Assembly: GCA_902491395.1 (NCBI GenBank)
Contig: CABUHO010000022.1
Location: 1-40,767, forward strand
Length of the DNA: 40,767 nucleotides
Direction of reading: 5' to 3'
Source of the DNA: an uncultured Collinsella sp.
GTDB taxonomy: Bacteria; Actinomycetota; Coriobacteriia; Coriobacteriales; Coriobacteriaceae
Shown here: one piece after another, positions 17,261 through 25,147 of the stretch
How positions within the stretch are numbered: position 1 is the first letter of the stretch
How the letters are laid out: each line of letters opens with the position of its first letter
Position numbers and translations under genes: made by a program
Notes under the pieces: generated by a model
What the model was told of the DNA's origin: nothing
What the model saw: the letters and a program-made list of their open reading frames with translations, nothing else
Databases searched by the model: none

Positions 17261-17291
17261 ATACATGATTGCGTGATTTTCAATCATGTAT
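17261..17291. repeat. A+T-rich perfect inverted repeat
   Basis: ATACATGATT at 17261-17270 pairs perfectly with AATCATGTAT at 17282-17291 across an 11-nt spacer. It starts 22 nt after the uvrC stop. It has low G+C and no T-run, so it is a poor terminator. It could be an operator or a weak transcript end for uvrC. Confidence 0.5.
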
Positions 17292-17332
17292 TTCACGGCG
17301 ATTACCAGCCGATTTCGGGTTTTATTAACGCT

Positions 17333-17372
17333 AAAACGTTTGACTAGCCATGGTGAACAACCCTGCTATCCT
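17333..17372 (+). promoter_or_regulatory. Candidate importer-operon promoter with LacI-type half-palindrome
   Basis: TTGACT (17340-17345) is a five-of-six -35. TGCTATCCT (17364-17372) offers either TGCTAT at 18 nt or an extended -10 TATCCT at 21 nt. AAAACGTTT at 17333-17341 overlaps the -35 and has the central ACGT symmetry of LacI-family operators. The assignment is tentative. Confidence 0.4.
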
Positions 17373-17404
17373 GCGGGTTGACGAAGACTGATATCTCACC
17401 TCGT

Positions 17405-17485
17405 CGATACATACTGTCTGGCGAATCGTTTGTCAATGAATTCGGTGAACGGTAGTAAATACCGTTCAAGCGTATGTATGTATCG
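17405..17485 (+). repeat. Nested inverted repeats in the leader
   Basis: CGATACATAC (17405-17414) is the exact reverse complement of GTATGTATCG (17476-17485). Between them lies TGAACGGTA-GTAAA-TACCGTTCA (17446-17468), a 23-nt palindrome with 9-bp perfect arms. As RNA this is a two-level stem structure; as DNA the inner palindrome could be a repressor site, for example for a sialic-acid-responsive regulator. Neither reading is proven. Confidence 0.65.
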
Positions 17486-17604
17486 GTCGCCGAGCGCGGC
17501 ACCTCAGTTGGGCTCGTCGGTAGGTAAGGTATATATCGTCCGCAAGTTGCGCGGGGGCACGTCTAGGTGCTCCCGGGTAAGATTCTCTATTGATAGGAGA
17601 AGAC

Positions 17605-19218
17605 ATGGCCATCATCAACAAGGGTATGTCCAGGCGTTCGTTCCTCGGCCTCACCGGCAGCGTCGCTGCTGTCGCAGGGCTTGGTCTCACCGGCTGCGGT
17701 GGCAGCTCCAGCGACGAGGGTTCCGCTTCCGGTTCCACCGATTCCGCCAACCGTGGCGGCGGCGTGATCACCGCTGGTTCCGCTTACGCTCCGTCCAGCT
17801 TCGATCCCGCCAGCACCGGCTCCGCTGTGGGCCTGGGTGCTAACTGGCACGTCGTCGAGGGCCTCTACGGCATCGATTACCACGACTACAGCACCTTCAA
17901 CGAGCTCGCCACCGACGATCCCAAGTCTGTGGACGACACCACTTTCGAGGTCACCATCCGCAAGGGCGCCAAGTTCTCCGATGGCACCGAGGTCACCGCT
18001 GACGATGTCGTTGCCTCCTACACCGCTTGCGCCGCTTCCGCTACCTATGCTCCGTTCTTCCAGCCCTTCGAGTCCATCGAGGCCAAGGACGCCAGCACCG
18101 TGACGGTCAAGACCAAGGTCCCCAACTTCTCCCTGCTCAAGGATCGTCTGGCCATCGTCCGCGTTACCCCGGCCACCCAGACCGAGGAGGATCGCGCCAA
18201 GCAGCCGATCGGCTCCGGCCCCTGGATGTACGACTCTATCTCCGATACCGAGATCACCCTGGTTCCCAACCCCGAGTACAACGGTGAGTATGCTGCCGAG
18301 GATAAGAAGATCCAGTACAGCATTCTGACCGACCCCACCGCTCGCGTTACCGCTCAGCAGGAGGGCTCCACGCTCGTTATGGAGCTCGTTACCGCTGACG
18401 CCGTCGACCAGCTCGAGAGCGCCGGCTGCAAGATCGATAACGTTCAGGGTTTCGGCACCCGCTTCATCATGTTCAACGTCGCCAAGGAGCCTTGGAACAA
18501 CGTCAAGGTCCGTCAGGCTGTCATGTATGCGCTCGACACCGAGAAGATGGTCAGCAACACCTTCGCCGGCCTTGCCACCGCTGCCAGCTGCTACCTGCCC
18601 AAGAGCTTCACCAACTATCATGAGGCTTCCACGGTGTACAAGACCGACGCCAAGAAGGCTAAGAAGCTCATCGAGGAGTCTGGCATCACCCCGGGTGCCA
18701 TCACCCTGCGCACCACCGACAACGAGCAGATTAAGGGCATGGCCGCCCAGGTCAAGAACGACCTCGACGCTCTCGGCTTCGATGTGACCATCCAGACCGA
18801 TACCTCGCCGGCCACCTACGCTGCCATCGACGGCGGCGAGGCCTACGATATCCTCCTTGCCCCTGGCGATCCTTCCTGCTTCGGCGCCGATCCCGACCTG
18901 CTGCTCAACTGGTGGTACGGCGACAACGTCTGGATGCAGACCCGTTGCCCGTGGAAGGAGTCCGCTGAGTGGCAGAAGCTCCACGGTCTCATGGACGAGG
19001 CTCTTGCCGCCGAGGGCGACGAGCAGCAGAAGAAGTGGAACGAGTGCTTCGACATCATTGCCGACAACGCCGTTCTGTACCCCGTTGTCCACGTCAAGAC
19101 CGTCTCCGCTTCCTGGGACGATCCGTCCACCGCGCCCAACGGCGAGGCCCTCGATGGCTTCAAGGGCATCGGCACGACGAGCATGTCCTTCAGGGGCGTC
19201 GCGACCGTCAAGGCCTAA
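17605..19218 (+). CDS. Substrate-binding lipoprotein of peptide-class ABC importer (family 5), possible sialic acid binder
   Basis: Extracytoplasmic binding protein of the SBP_bac_5 family, 537 residues. A twin-arginine motif SRRSFLGL (residues 9-16) precedes a hydrophobic stretch and the lipobox LTGC with Cys31, so it is probably exported by Tat and lipid-anchored. A Gly/Ser linker follows, then the family segment FDPAST...WHVVEGLYG. The ATG at 17605 has TAGGAG 5 nt upstream. Codon use is strongly biased to C-ending codons, like the glycolytic genes, which implies high expression. A hairpin after the gene probably keeps permease levels lower. Family 5 binds peptides, nickel, opines and some sugars. 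The nan-type genes downstream suggest N-acetylneuraminate as ligand; this is inferred from context, not from binding residues. Confidence 0.85.
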   Translation: MAIINKGMSRRSFLGLTGSVAAVAGLGLTGCGGSSSDEGSASGSTDSANRGGGVITAGSAYAPSSFDPASTGSAVGLGANWHVVEGLYGIDYHDYSTFNELATDDPKSVDDTTFEVTIRKGAKFSDGTEVTADDVVASYTACAASATYAPFFQPFESIEAKDASTVTVKTKVPNFSLLKDRLAIVRVTPATQTEEDRAKQPIGSGPWMYDSISDTEITLVPNPEYNGEYAAEDKKIQYSILTDPTARVTAQQEGSTLVMELVTADAVDQLESAGCKIDNVQGFGTRFIMFNVAKEPWNNVKVRQAVMYALDTEKMVSNTFAGLATAASCYLPKSFTNYHEASTVYKTDAKKAKKLIEESGITPGAITLRTTDNEQIKGMAAQVKNDLDALGFDVTIQTDTSPATYAAIDGGEAYDILLAPGDPSCFGADPDLLLNWWYGDNVWMQTRCPWKESAEWQKLHGLMDEALAAEGDEQQKKWNECFDIIADNAVLYPVVHVKTVSASWDDPSTAPNGEALDGFKGIGTTSMSFRGVATVKA

Positions 19219-19278
19219 GACTCGCTTGAGTCATATGTAGGGCGTCGGTCGTAAGGCAACGTCCTCATAGTTGAAACA

Positions 19279-19312
19279 AAGACCCGGGCGGCAACGATGT
19301 CGCTCGGGTCTT
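19279..19312 (+). terminator. Intra-operon hairpin (attenuator) after the binding-protein gene
   Basis: A 12-bp stem with one G-U pair (19279-19290 with 19301-19312) and a 10-nt loop, followed only by TTG-type bases rather than a T-run. Lying between the binding-protein and permease genes, it probably lowers downstream transcription or stabilises the upstream mRNA. Confidence 0.6.
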
Positions 19313-19373
19313 GTAATGAGTATCCGTACTCATATACCAGTTGGTCCTACCGACAAAAGAAAGGGGAGAGAAC

Positions 19374-20330
19374 GTGAACAACTTGCTACGTTTGATTGGA
19401 AGGCGTCTTGTGGCGCTGCCGATCATGGCATTGGGCGTCACCGTCCTGGTGTTCTTCCTTATGTCGTTCTCCAAGACCGACCCCGCCTACACGGCGTTGG
19501 GTGACGGTGCCTCGCCCGAGGCGGTTGCCGAGTACCATGAGAAGTATGGTCTGGACGACCCCTGGCCCGTGCGCTACGTGCGCTATATGGGCGATTTGAT
19601 TCATGGCGACATGGGCACCTATGGTGCTGCTCGCAACTCCGTTGCCAAGCGCATCTCCACGGCCCTGCCCGTCACGATGCAGCTGACCTTCATCGGTCTT
19701 GCCATCGGTGCGGTCGTTTCGTTTTTGCTCGGCGTCATCGCGGCACTGTATCGCGACAAATGGCCGGACCAAGTGATCCGCGTTTTTTCCATCGCCGGCT
19801 TGGCAACCCCGTCGTTCTGGCTTGCCGTTCTGTTGATTCTGCTGTTCTCTTCCTACCTTAAGGTGCTTCCGGCGTCCGGTGCTCTGCCTCACTTCACCAC
19901 CAACCCGGCTGGCTATCTGGGACGTATGATCATGCCCGCCATTGCTCTTGCCTTCCCGCTGACGGGTCAGATGACTCGTATCGTGCGTACGGCCATGGTC
20001 GAGGAGCTCGACAAGGATTATGTCCGTATGGCTCGCGGCGCCGGCGTTCCCGAGAAGGTCGTCGTCGGCATCAACGTACTTCGCAATGCGCTGATCACCC
20101 CGGTCACCACCCTCGGTCTTAAGATCGGTTACCTCATGGGCGGCGCCGTCGTCATCGAGGTTATCTTCAACCTCCCCGGCATGGGCACCGCGATCCTGCA
20201 GGGCGTTCAGGGCAACGAGGCGAACCTGGTTCAGGGCGTCGTCATCGTCGTTGCTCTTGCCTTCATCATCATCAACATCGTGGTTGACATGCTCTACCTG
20301 CTCATCAACCCGCGCATCAGGACGGTGTAG
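19374..20330 (+). CDS. Peptide-class ABC transporter permease (DppB-like)
   Basis: First membrane subunit of the importer, 318 residues. It has the N-terminal helix typical of DppB/OppB proteins (RLIGRRLVALPIMALGVTVLVF cut by charged residues at the start), a periplasmic segment, and then about five more helices. The cytoplasmic coupling region reads KDYVRMARGAGVPE...VLRNALITP, the EAA-like motif that contacts the ATPase. The frame is open from 19341, but the start is taken as GTG at 19374, which has AAGGGGAG at good distance. The fusion gene begins 3 nt after its stop. With the binding protein and two ATPase units it makes a complete importer. Confidence 0.9.
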   Translation: MNNLLRLIGRRLVALPIMALGVTVLVFFLMSFSKTDPAYTALGDGASPEAVAEYHEKYGLDDPWPVRYVRYMGDLIHGDMGTYGAARNSVAKRISTALPVTMQLTFIGLAIGAVVSFLLGVIAALYRDKWPDQVIRVFSIAGLATPSFWLAVLLILLFSSYLKVLPASGALPHFTTNPAGYLGRMIMPAIALAFPLTGQMTRIVRTAMVEELDKDYVRMARGAGVPEKVVVGINVLRNALITPVTTLGLKIGYLMGGAVVIEVIFNLPGMGTAILQGVQGNEANLVQGVVIVVALAFIIINIVVDMLYLLINPRIRTV

Positions 20331-20333
20331 ATT

Positions 20334-22349
20334 ATGGTAAAGATTCGAGAGAAGCAAACCGAGCAGCTCGAGAAGGCTGCCTCCAAGGGGCTCAAGCTCG
20401 GTGGCTGGAAGAAGATGACGCTGTCTTCTAAGATTGCCGCCGTCGTGTTGGTGCTGGTCGCCCTGACTGCGATTCTGGCACCCCTTCTTGCCCCCTATAG
20501 CCCGGTCGAGATCTTTACGGCTCGCCAGGCTCCCGGCAACGGATTTATCTTCGGTACCGACGATAAGGGTCGCGACATTCTGTCGCGCATGCTCTATGGT
20601 GGTCGTTACTCGCTGATTATCGGCTTTGGCGCCACTGCCATGGCTCTGGTCTGCGGCTCGGTCGTGGGCGCCCTTGCGGCGGTTTCGCGCAAGGCCGTTT
20701 CCGAGACGATCATGCGTATCCTGGACATCATCATGTCTATCCCGGGCATCGCCCTCGCGGCCGTCTTCGTCTCCATCCTGGGCAACTCCGTGCCGTCGAT
20801 CATCTTCGCCATCGGCTTTATGTACACTCCGCAGATTGCCCGTATCGTGCGCGCCAACATCGTGTCCGAGTACGGAGAGGATTATGTCCGCGCGGTCATC
20901 GTTTCCGGCGCCAAGGCTCCGTGGATTTTGATCAAGCATGTTCTGCGTAACTGCATCGCCCCGATCATGGTCTTCACCGTTACCCTGGTCGCCGACGCCA
21001 TCATCTTCGAGGCCTCGCTGACCTTCATCGGCGCTGGTATCCAGGAGCCCACCGCTACCTGGGGCAACATCCTCGCCGACGCCCGCGGCGGCGTGCTCGC
21101 CGGCCGTTGGTGGCAGGCGTTGTTCCCGGGCCTGGCCATCATGATCACCTGCCTGGCGCTCAACATCCTCTCCGAGGGCATTACCGACGCCATGGCCGCT
21201 GCTCCCTCCGCCGCTCTGGATCCGACCGATTCCTCCAAGCGCCGCGAGGCCGACCTGCTGGTCTCCGACCCCGTTCGCGCCTACAAGGAGCAGGCCCAGT
21301 CCCTCTCCGCTCGCCTTGGCGCCCTGCGCGATGTCGAGCTCAAGCGTGACGATCGCCATGTGCCTGACGAGTCTGTCGAACCGATCCTTTCGGTCCGTGA
21401 CTTCTGCATTCAGTTTGAACACCACGGCGATATCAACGTCGTCGACCATGTCAACTTTGACGTCCGTCCTGGTCAGACCATGGGCCTGGTGGGCGAGTCC
21501 GGTTGCGGTAAGTCCATCACCACGCTGGCCATCATGGGCCTGACCGACGATGACGAGCACCTTTCCGGCGAGGTCCTCTGGGAGGGCCGCGACCTACTCA
21601 AGATGAGCAAGAAGGAGTGGTTCGGCCTGCGCGGTACCGATATCGCTATGGTCTATCAGGACGCCCTGTCCTCGCTTAACCCCTCTATGCTCATCTCCGC
21701 CCAGATGAAGCAGCTCACCAAGCGCGGCGGCACCCGCAGCGCCGAGGAACTCTTGGAGCTCGTGGGCCTCGACCCCAAGCGTACGCTCGAGAGCTATCCG
21801 CATGAGCTTTCCGGTGGCCAGCGTCAGCGTGTTCTGATTGCTATGGCCCTTACCCGCGACCCCAAGCTGGTCATCTGCGACGAGCCCACGACCGCTCTGG
21901 ACGTTACCGTCCAGAAGCAGGTCATCAAGCTGCTCAACGACCTTCAGGCCAAGCTCGGCTTTGCCATGATCTTCGTCTCGCATGACCTGGCGCTGGTCGC
22001 CGAGGTCGCCCATAACATCACGGTTATGTATGCCGGTCAGGTTATCGAGCAGGCGCCCACCAAGGAGCTGCTAACCAACCCGATTCACGAGTACACCCGC
22101 GGTCTTCTGGGTTCCGTTCTGTCCATCGAGAGCGGTTCGGGCCGCCTGCACCAGGTGCCCGGCGCCGTTCCGAGCCCGCGCGATTTCCCCAAGGGCGATC
22201 GCTTCGCGCCCCGCTCGAGCCATCCGCGTATTGGCCTGGACACCCGTCCGGTCTTCAAGCGCGTGCCCGGCACCGAGCACTTCTATTCCGAGCTCCCCGA
22301 CGAGGTGCTCAAGGCAAATGGTTTGACCCCTCACGCGGAGGTGATGTAG
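20334..22349 (+). CDS. Fused ABC permease and ATPase (DppC-DppD fusion)
   Basis: A 671-residue protein joining the second permease and one ATPase. Residues 1-290 are a DppC-type permease: a first helix near 33-53, the GTDDKGRDILSR segment, and the coupling loop EDYVRAVIVSGAKAPW at 182-197. A charged linker of about 55 residues follows. The ABC ATPase starts near 350, with Walker A GESGCGKS (387-394), signature LSGGQ (492-496), Walker B LVICDE (512-517) and His550. The frame is continuous. The C-terminal tail, where OppD/DppD proteins carry four cysteines, has Asp and Ser instead (GDRFAPRSSHPR). Such fusions are annotated in some actinobacterial peptide-class importers, including, as I recall, sialic acid systems. 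Confidence 0.92.
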   Translation: MVKIREKQTEQLEKAASKGLKLGGWKKMTLSSKIAAVVLVLVALTAILAPLLAPYSPVEIFTARQAPGNGFIFGTDDKGRDILSRMLYGGRYSLIIGFGATAMALVCGSVVGALAAVSRKAVSETIMRILDIIMSIPGIALAAVFVSILGNSVPSIIFAIGFMYTPQIARIVRANIVSEYGEDYVRAVIVSGAKAPWILIKHVLRNCIAPIMVFTVTLVADAIIFEASLTFIGAGIQEPTATWGNILADARGGVLAGRWWQALFPGLAIMITCLALNILSEGITDAMAAAPSAALDPTDSSKRREADLLVSDPVRAYKEQAQSLSARLGALRDVELKRDDRHVPDESVEPILSVRDFCIQFEHHGDINVVDHVNFDVRPGQTMGLVGESGCGKSITTLAIMGLTDDDEHLSGEVLWEGRDLLKMSKKEWFGLRGTDIAMVYQDALSSLNPSMLISAQMKQLTKRGGTRSAEELLELVGLDPKRTLESYPHELSGGQRQRVLIAMALTRDPKLVICDEPTTALDVTVQKQVIKLLNDLQAKLGFAMIFVSHDLALVAEVAHNITVMYAGQVIEQAPTKELLTNPIHEYTRGLLGSVLSIESGSGRLHQVPGAVPSPRDFPKGDRFAPRSSHPRIGLDTRPVFKRVPGTEHFYSELPDEVLKANGLTPHAEVM

Positions 22350-23177
22350 ATGAGCGAGACCGCAGTCAACGGCGTCGAGCCGATCATCTTCCTTGATGAC
22401 GTCCACGTCACCTTTAGGACCCGTACCGGCTCGATTCTGCACCCCAACCTGGTTCACGCCGTCCAGGGTGTAACGATTAAGCTCATGCCCGGTCAGACGA
22501 TCGGCATCGTCGGCGAGTCCGGTTGCGGTAAGTCCACCACCGCCAACGTCATGTGCGGCCTGCAGGCCCCCACGAGCGGCAAGGTCTACTTTAAGGGCAA
22601 GGACGTTACCAAACGTACCGCCGAGGACCGTCGCCACATGGGCCGCGTCATCTCGGTCGTGTTCCAGAACCCGGCCACGGCGCTCAACCCCCGCATGGTC
22701 GTTCGCGAGCAACTGCTCGACCCCATGCGCGTCCACAACCTGGGTACCGAGGCCGAGCAGGAGAAGCGCGTCAAGGAGCTCTTGGAGCTCACCGGTCTGC
22801 CCAGCTCTGCCGCTGAGGTTCTTCCCGGCCAGCTTTCGGGCGGCCAGCGCCAGCGCGTCGCAATTGCCCGTGCCCTGTCGCTGAACCCCGATGCCATCAT
22901 CGCCGACGAGCCCACCTCGGCTCTGGACGTTTCGGTCCGCGCGCAGATTCTGAACCTGCTGACCGACCTTAAGAAGGAGCTCGGCCTGGCCATGGTGTTC
23001 ATCAGCCATGACATCCAGACGGTCCGCTATATCTCTGACGACATCATCGTTATGAATGGCGGCAAGATCGTCGAGCAGGGCGAGGCCAAGCAGGTCTTCC
23101 AGCACCCCCAGGACCCCTACACCAAGATGCTGCTCGGCGCTGCGCCGTCGCTGCTGCATCCCAAGCTCGGCGAGTAG
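22350..23177 (+). CDS. ABC transporter ATP-binding protein (DppF-like)
   Basis: Second ATPase of the importer, 275 residues. Walker A is GESGCGKST near residue 53, the signature is LSGGQRQRV near 154, and Walker B is AIIADEPTSALD. The ATG follows the TAG of the fusion gene directly. GGAGGTGAT overlaps the end of that gene, so translation is coupled and stoichiometry with the fused ATPase is likely one to one. At 275 residues it is shorter than usual DppF (around 330) because it stops just after the ABC domain and lacks the oligopeptide-type C-terminal extension. A G+C-rich hairpin follows its stop. Confidence 0.92.
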   Translation: MSETAVNGVEPIIFLDDVHVTFRTRTGSILHPNLVHAVQGVTIKLMPGQTIGIVGESGCGKSTTANVMCGLQAPTSGKVYFKGKDVTKRTAEDRRHMGRVISVVFQNPATALNPRMVVREQLLDPMRVHNLGTEAEQEKRVKELLELTGLPSSAAEVLPGQLSGGQRQRVAIARALSLNPDAIIADEPTSALDVSVRAQILNLLTDLKKELGLAMVFISHDIQTVRYISDDIIVMNGGKIVEQGEAKQVFQHPQDPYTKMLLGAAPSLLHPKLGE

Positions 23178-23193
23178 TCTCGCTTTCCCTCCC

Positions 23194-23221
23194 GTGCGCC
23201 CGGTTCCCTTGCCGGGCGCAC
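23194..23221 (+). terminator. Hairpin between transporter and catabolic genes
   Basis: A perfect 10-bp stem (23194-23203 with 23212-23221) with an 8-nt loop starts 16 nt after the ATPase stop. No T-run follows, so it is more likely an mRNA-processing or attenuation element than a full stop. The esterase gene begins 36 nt later. Confidence 0.5.
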
Positions 23222-23257
23222 CTCCGTTGCGATTTCGAAAGGTTGGGTTCACGAGCC

Positions 23258-24235
23258 ATGCCAAGTGCTCAGGAGCTGCAACATCAATTTGGTGAATATC
23301 GAGGCGCCATGCCCCGTCCATCAGATTTCGATCTCTTTTGGAAGGACCGCATGGCCGAGGCCGACGCCGTCGGGCTTGACTATGCGATCGAGACGGCATC
23401 GGTCACCGATGCCGTGACCTGCCAGCTTTTCGACCTCTGGTATACCGGCATGTGTGGCGCTCGCCTGCATGCCAAGTACCTTAAACCCGTCTCGGACGAG
23501 CCCGTGCCATTGGTACTTCAGTTCCATGGGTATCCGGGTGCAAGCCGCAGCTGGTTTGAGCAGGCGTCGTTTGCGGGCATGGGCATGGCGCTCATCGCGC
23601 TTGACTGTCCTGGTCAGGGCGGTCCCTCCGAGGATATTGGCGGATTTGAGGGTACGACGGTCGCGGGCCATATCGTCGCCGGTATCGACGGCGATCCGGC
23701 CAACCTCTACTATGTCCGTCTGCACCAGGACATTCGCATCCTGTGCCGTATCGTCCGCGAGCTCGAGGGCATCGATCTTGCCCGTGTGTTTGTGAACGGC
23801 GCGTCGCAGGGCGGCGGTTTGGGCATTGCGACCTGTGCACTTAACAGCGAGCTTATCAATCGCGCCGCCATCCTCTATCCCTTCCTGTCGGATTTCCGCC
23901 TGGTCTGGGATTTGGATGCCGACGACATTGCCTACGAGGGCCTGCGCTATTGGTCTCGCTGGTTTGACGAGGACTCGACTCGTATCGACGAAGCCTATGC
24001 CAAGCTTGCGTACTTCGATTCCAAGAACTTTGCCCCTATGGTCAAATGCCCCGTGCTGTTTGGCACCGGCACAGCCGATACCGTCTGTCCGCCAGCGACG
24101 CAGTTTGCGGTCTATAACAACCTGACCTGTGAAAAGCGTCATGAGTTCTTTGAAGGCTTTGGCCACGAGGAGATTCAGGATTTTGACGATCTGATCATTC
24201 CGTTTTTCTGCAAGGGAGGGGAGGCTCATGTCTAA
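23258..24235 (+). CDS. CE7-type acetyl esterase (AXE1 family), possibly sialate O-acetylesterase
   Basis: Alpha/beta-hydrolase of 325 residues in the acetylxylan esterase / cephalosporin-C deacetylase family (CE7). A full triad is visible: Ser183 in GASQGGG, Asp274 in GTGTADTVCPP and His303 in FGHEE. The CE7 signature order RGQ, GxSQGG, HE is kept except that RGQ reads PGQ here (DCPGQGG). The ATG at 23258 is preferred over an upstream in-frame TTG at 23243, although AAAGG is rather far upstream. There is no signal peptide, so it acts inside the cell. CE7 enzymes remove acetyl groups from small sugars. Placed between an importer and NanA/NanE-type enzymes, deacetylation of O-acetylated sialic acid is plausible but inferred. 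Confidence 0.85.
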   Translation: MPSAQELQHQFGEYRGAMPRPSDFDLFWKDRMAEADAVGLDYAIETASVTDAVTCQLFDLWYTGMCGARLHAKYLKPVSDEPVPLVLQFHGYPGASRSWFEQASFAGMGMALIALDCPGQGGPSEDIGGFEGTTVAGHIVAGIDGDPANLYYVRLHQDIRILCRIVRELEGIDLARVFVNGASQGGGLGIATCALNSELINRAAILYPFLSDFRLVWDLDADDIAYEGLRYWSRWFDEDSTRIDEAYAKLAYFDSKNFAPMVKCPVLFGTGTADTVCPPATQFAVYNNLTCEKRHEFFEGFGHEEIQDFDDLIIPFFCKGGEAHV

Positions 24236-25079
24236 GTGCGAGAGCAATGTCAATGAGCTGATTGTCTCCGACCTTGTGGGGATTCCCGGAACGGTCTCGT
24301 CAAGGCTCGCTGATTTCCGGGATTGGCGCGGTGATGCTTCTGCGGATGTTTCCGAATTAGAGATAGCCGCTTCGGACCTTGAGGTTTGCGGGCCGAGTAT
24401 TACGGCGATCGATTTCGCCAATCCGTATGCCCGCTACTCCGAGGTTTCCTTTGAGCTTGGTGGCGATGTGGTCCACGCACGTTTGATCGAGCCTGCCGGT
24501 CGCGCCCGAGCATCCGAGCTCGTGCCGCTATGTCTGATGTTTCACGACATCGACCGACCCGTGCGGGGATGGCATCACATGACGAGGTTTGCGGCCATGG
24601 GATATGCCGTGCTTGCGCTGGACGATGAGGCGATTGGATCCAGCGAGCTGCAGCAGGGGATTGCCTCTCCTGCTTTTGTCAAGCGCGTCCGTTGGGGTTG
24701 CGCGATGGCGAAGGTGGCGCGCAATCTTGATGGCGTGGACCCCGACCGCATCTTTGCATGGGGCGAGGGCCTTGGCGGCGGAGTCGCGCTGGCGGTTTCT
24801 GCTCTGGACGAGCGGGGCCTCGCCTGCACGGCGGTTGCCAATCCGCTTCCTGGCGGCCTCGAGGCGCTGTCGTCTCGGGTGCGTGGATCGGTGCTCATGG
24901 GCACATCGCTCATGGATGCCGTGAGCGATCCCAAGGGCCAGTTTGCCGTATTCAACGGTCTTGAGTGTGACCGGAGGCATATCATCTATGCCAAATACGC
25001 TCATGAGCGCATCAATGCGTTCGAAAACGAAGTCATCGACTTTTTTAACCAAACGTTCTACCCGTGTTCTTTGGCCTAG
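24228..25079 (+). CDS. Tandem AXE1-like paralogue lacking the catalytic serine (pseudoenzyme)
   Basis: A 283-residue alpha/beta-hydrolase-like protein overlapping the esterase gene by 8 nt and clearly related to it. PLCLMFHD aligns with PLVLQFHG, IFAWGEGLGGG with VFVNGASQGGG, and GQFAVFNGLECDRRHI with TQFAVYNNLTCEKRHE. In that alignment the nucleophile Ser becomes Gly181, while Asp230 (LMDAV) and His259 (YAHERI) remain. The frame is intact, and the N-terminal strand region is kept but shorter. It therefore looks maintained but unable to act as a serine esterase. It might be a partner or regulator of the active enzyme, a carbohydrate-binding subunit, or an enzyme with another chemistry. Codon use is less biased than in its neighbours. 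Confidence 0.8.
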   Translation: MSKCESNVNELIVSDLVGIPGTVSSRLADFRDWRGDASADVSELEIAASDLEVCGPSITAIDFANPYARYSEVSFELGGDVVHARLIEPAGRARASELVPLCLMFHDIDRPVRGWHHMTRFAAMGYAVLALDDEAIGSSELQQGIASPAFVKRVRWGCAMAKVARNLDGVDPDRIFAWGEGLGGGVALAVSALDERGLACTAVANPLPGGLEALSSRVRGSVLMGTSLMDAVSDPKGQFAVFNGLECDRRHIIYAKYAHERINAFENEVIDFFNQTFYPCSLA

Positions 25080-25147
25080 ACGGCCTGGACACTGCCAACA
25101 AGAGTGGGTGGCATAGGGCCGCCCGCCAGACAACTAAGGAGATTCTT

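Larger units (their letters stand above)
17240..17604 (+). promoter_or_regulatory. 365-nt structured leader/regulatory region before the importer operon
   Basis: No convincing gene is present. The stretch holds, in order: an A+T-rich 10-bp hairpin (17261-17291), an AAAACGTTT motif (17333-17341), promoter-like hexamers (17340-17372), an outer inverted repeat (17405-17414 with 17476-17485) enclosing a 9-bp palindrome (17446-17468), and a bulged hairpin (17554-17574) shortly before the ribosome binding site at 17594-17599. The density of symmetric elements suggests regulated transcription plus a structured 5' leader of about 220 nt. I recognise no known riboswitch. Confidence 0.55.

Noticed and set aside
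17261..17291. Calling the A+T-rich inverted repeat an intrinsic terminator of uvrC
   Set aside because: The stem is mostly A-T and not followed by a T-run, so it is listed only as an inverted repeat.
17587..19092. Minus-strand 501-codon frame, Gly/Val/Leu/Asp-rich, opposite the binding-protein gene
   Set aside because: The repetitive look comes from reading C-ending codons of a highly biased gene in reverse. It is not a repeat protein.
24228..25079. Calling the esterase paralogue a pseudogene
   Set aside because: The frame is intact, overlaps its neighbour cleanly and keeps conserved blocks. Only the nucleophile is replaced, so it is listed as a coding gene.
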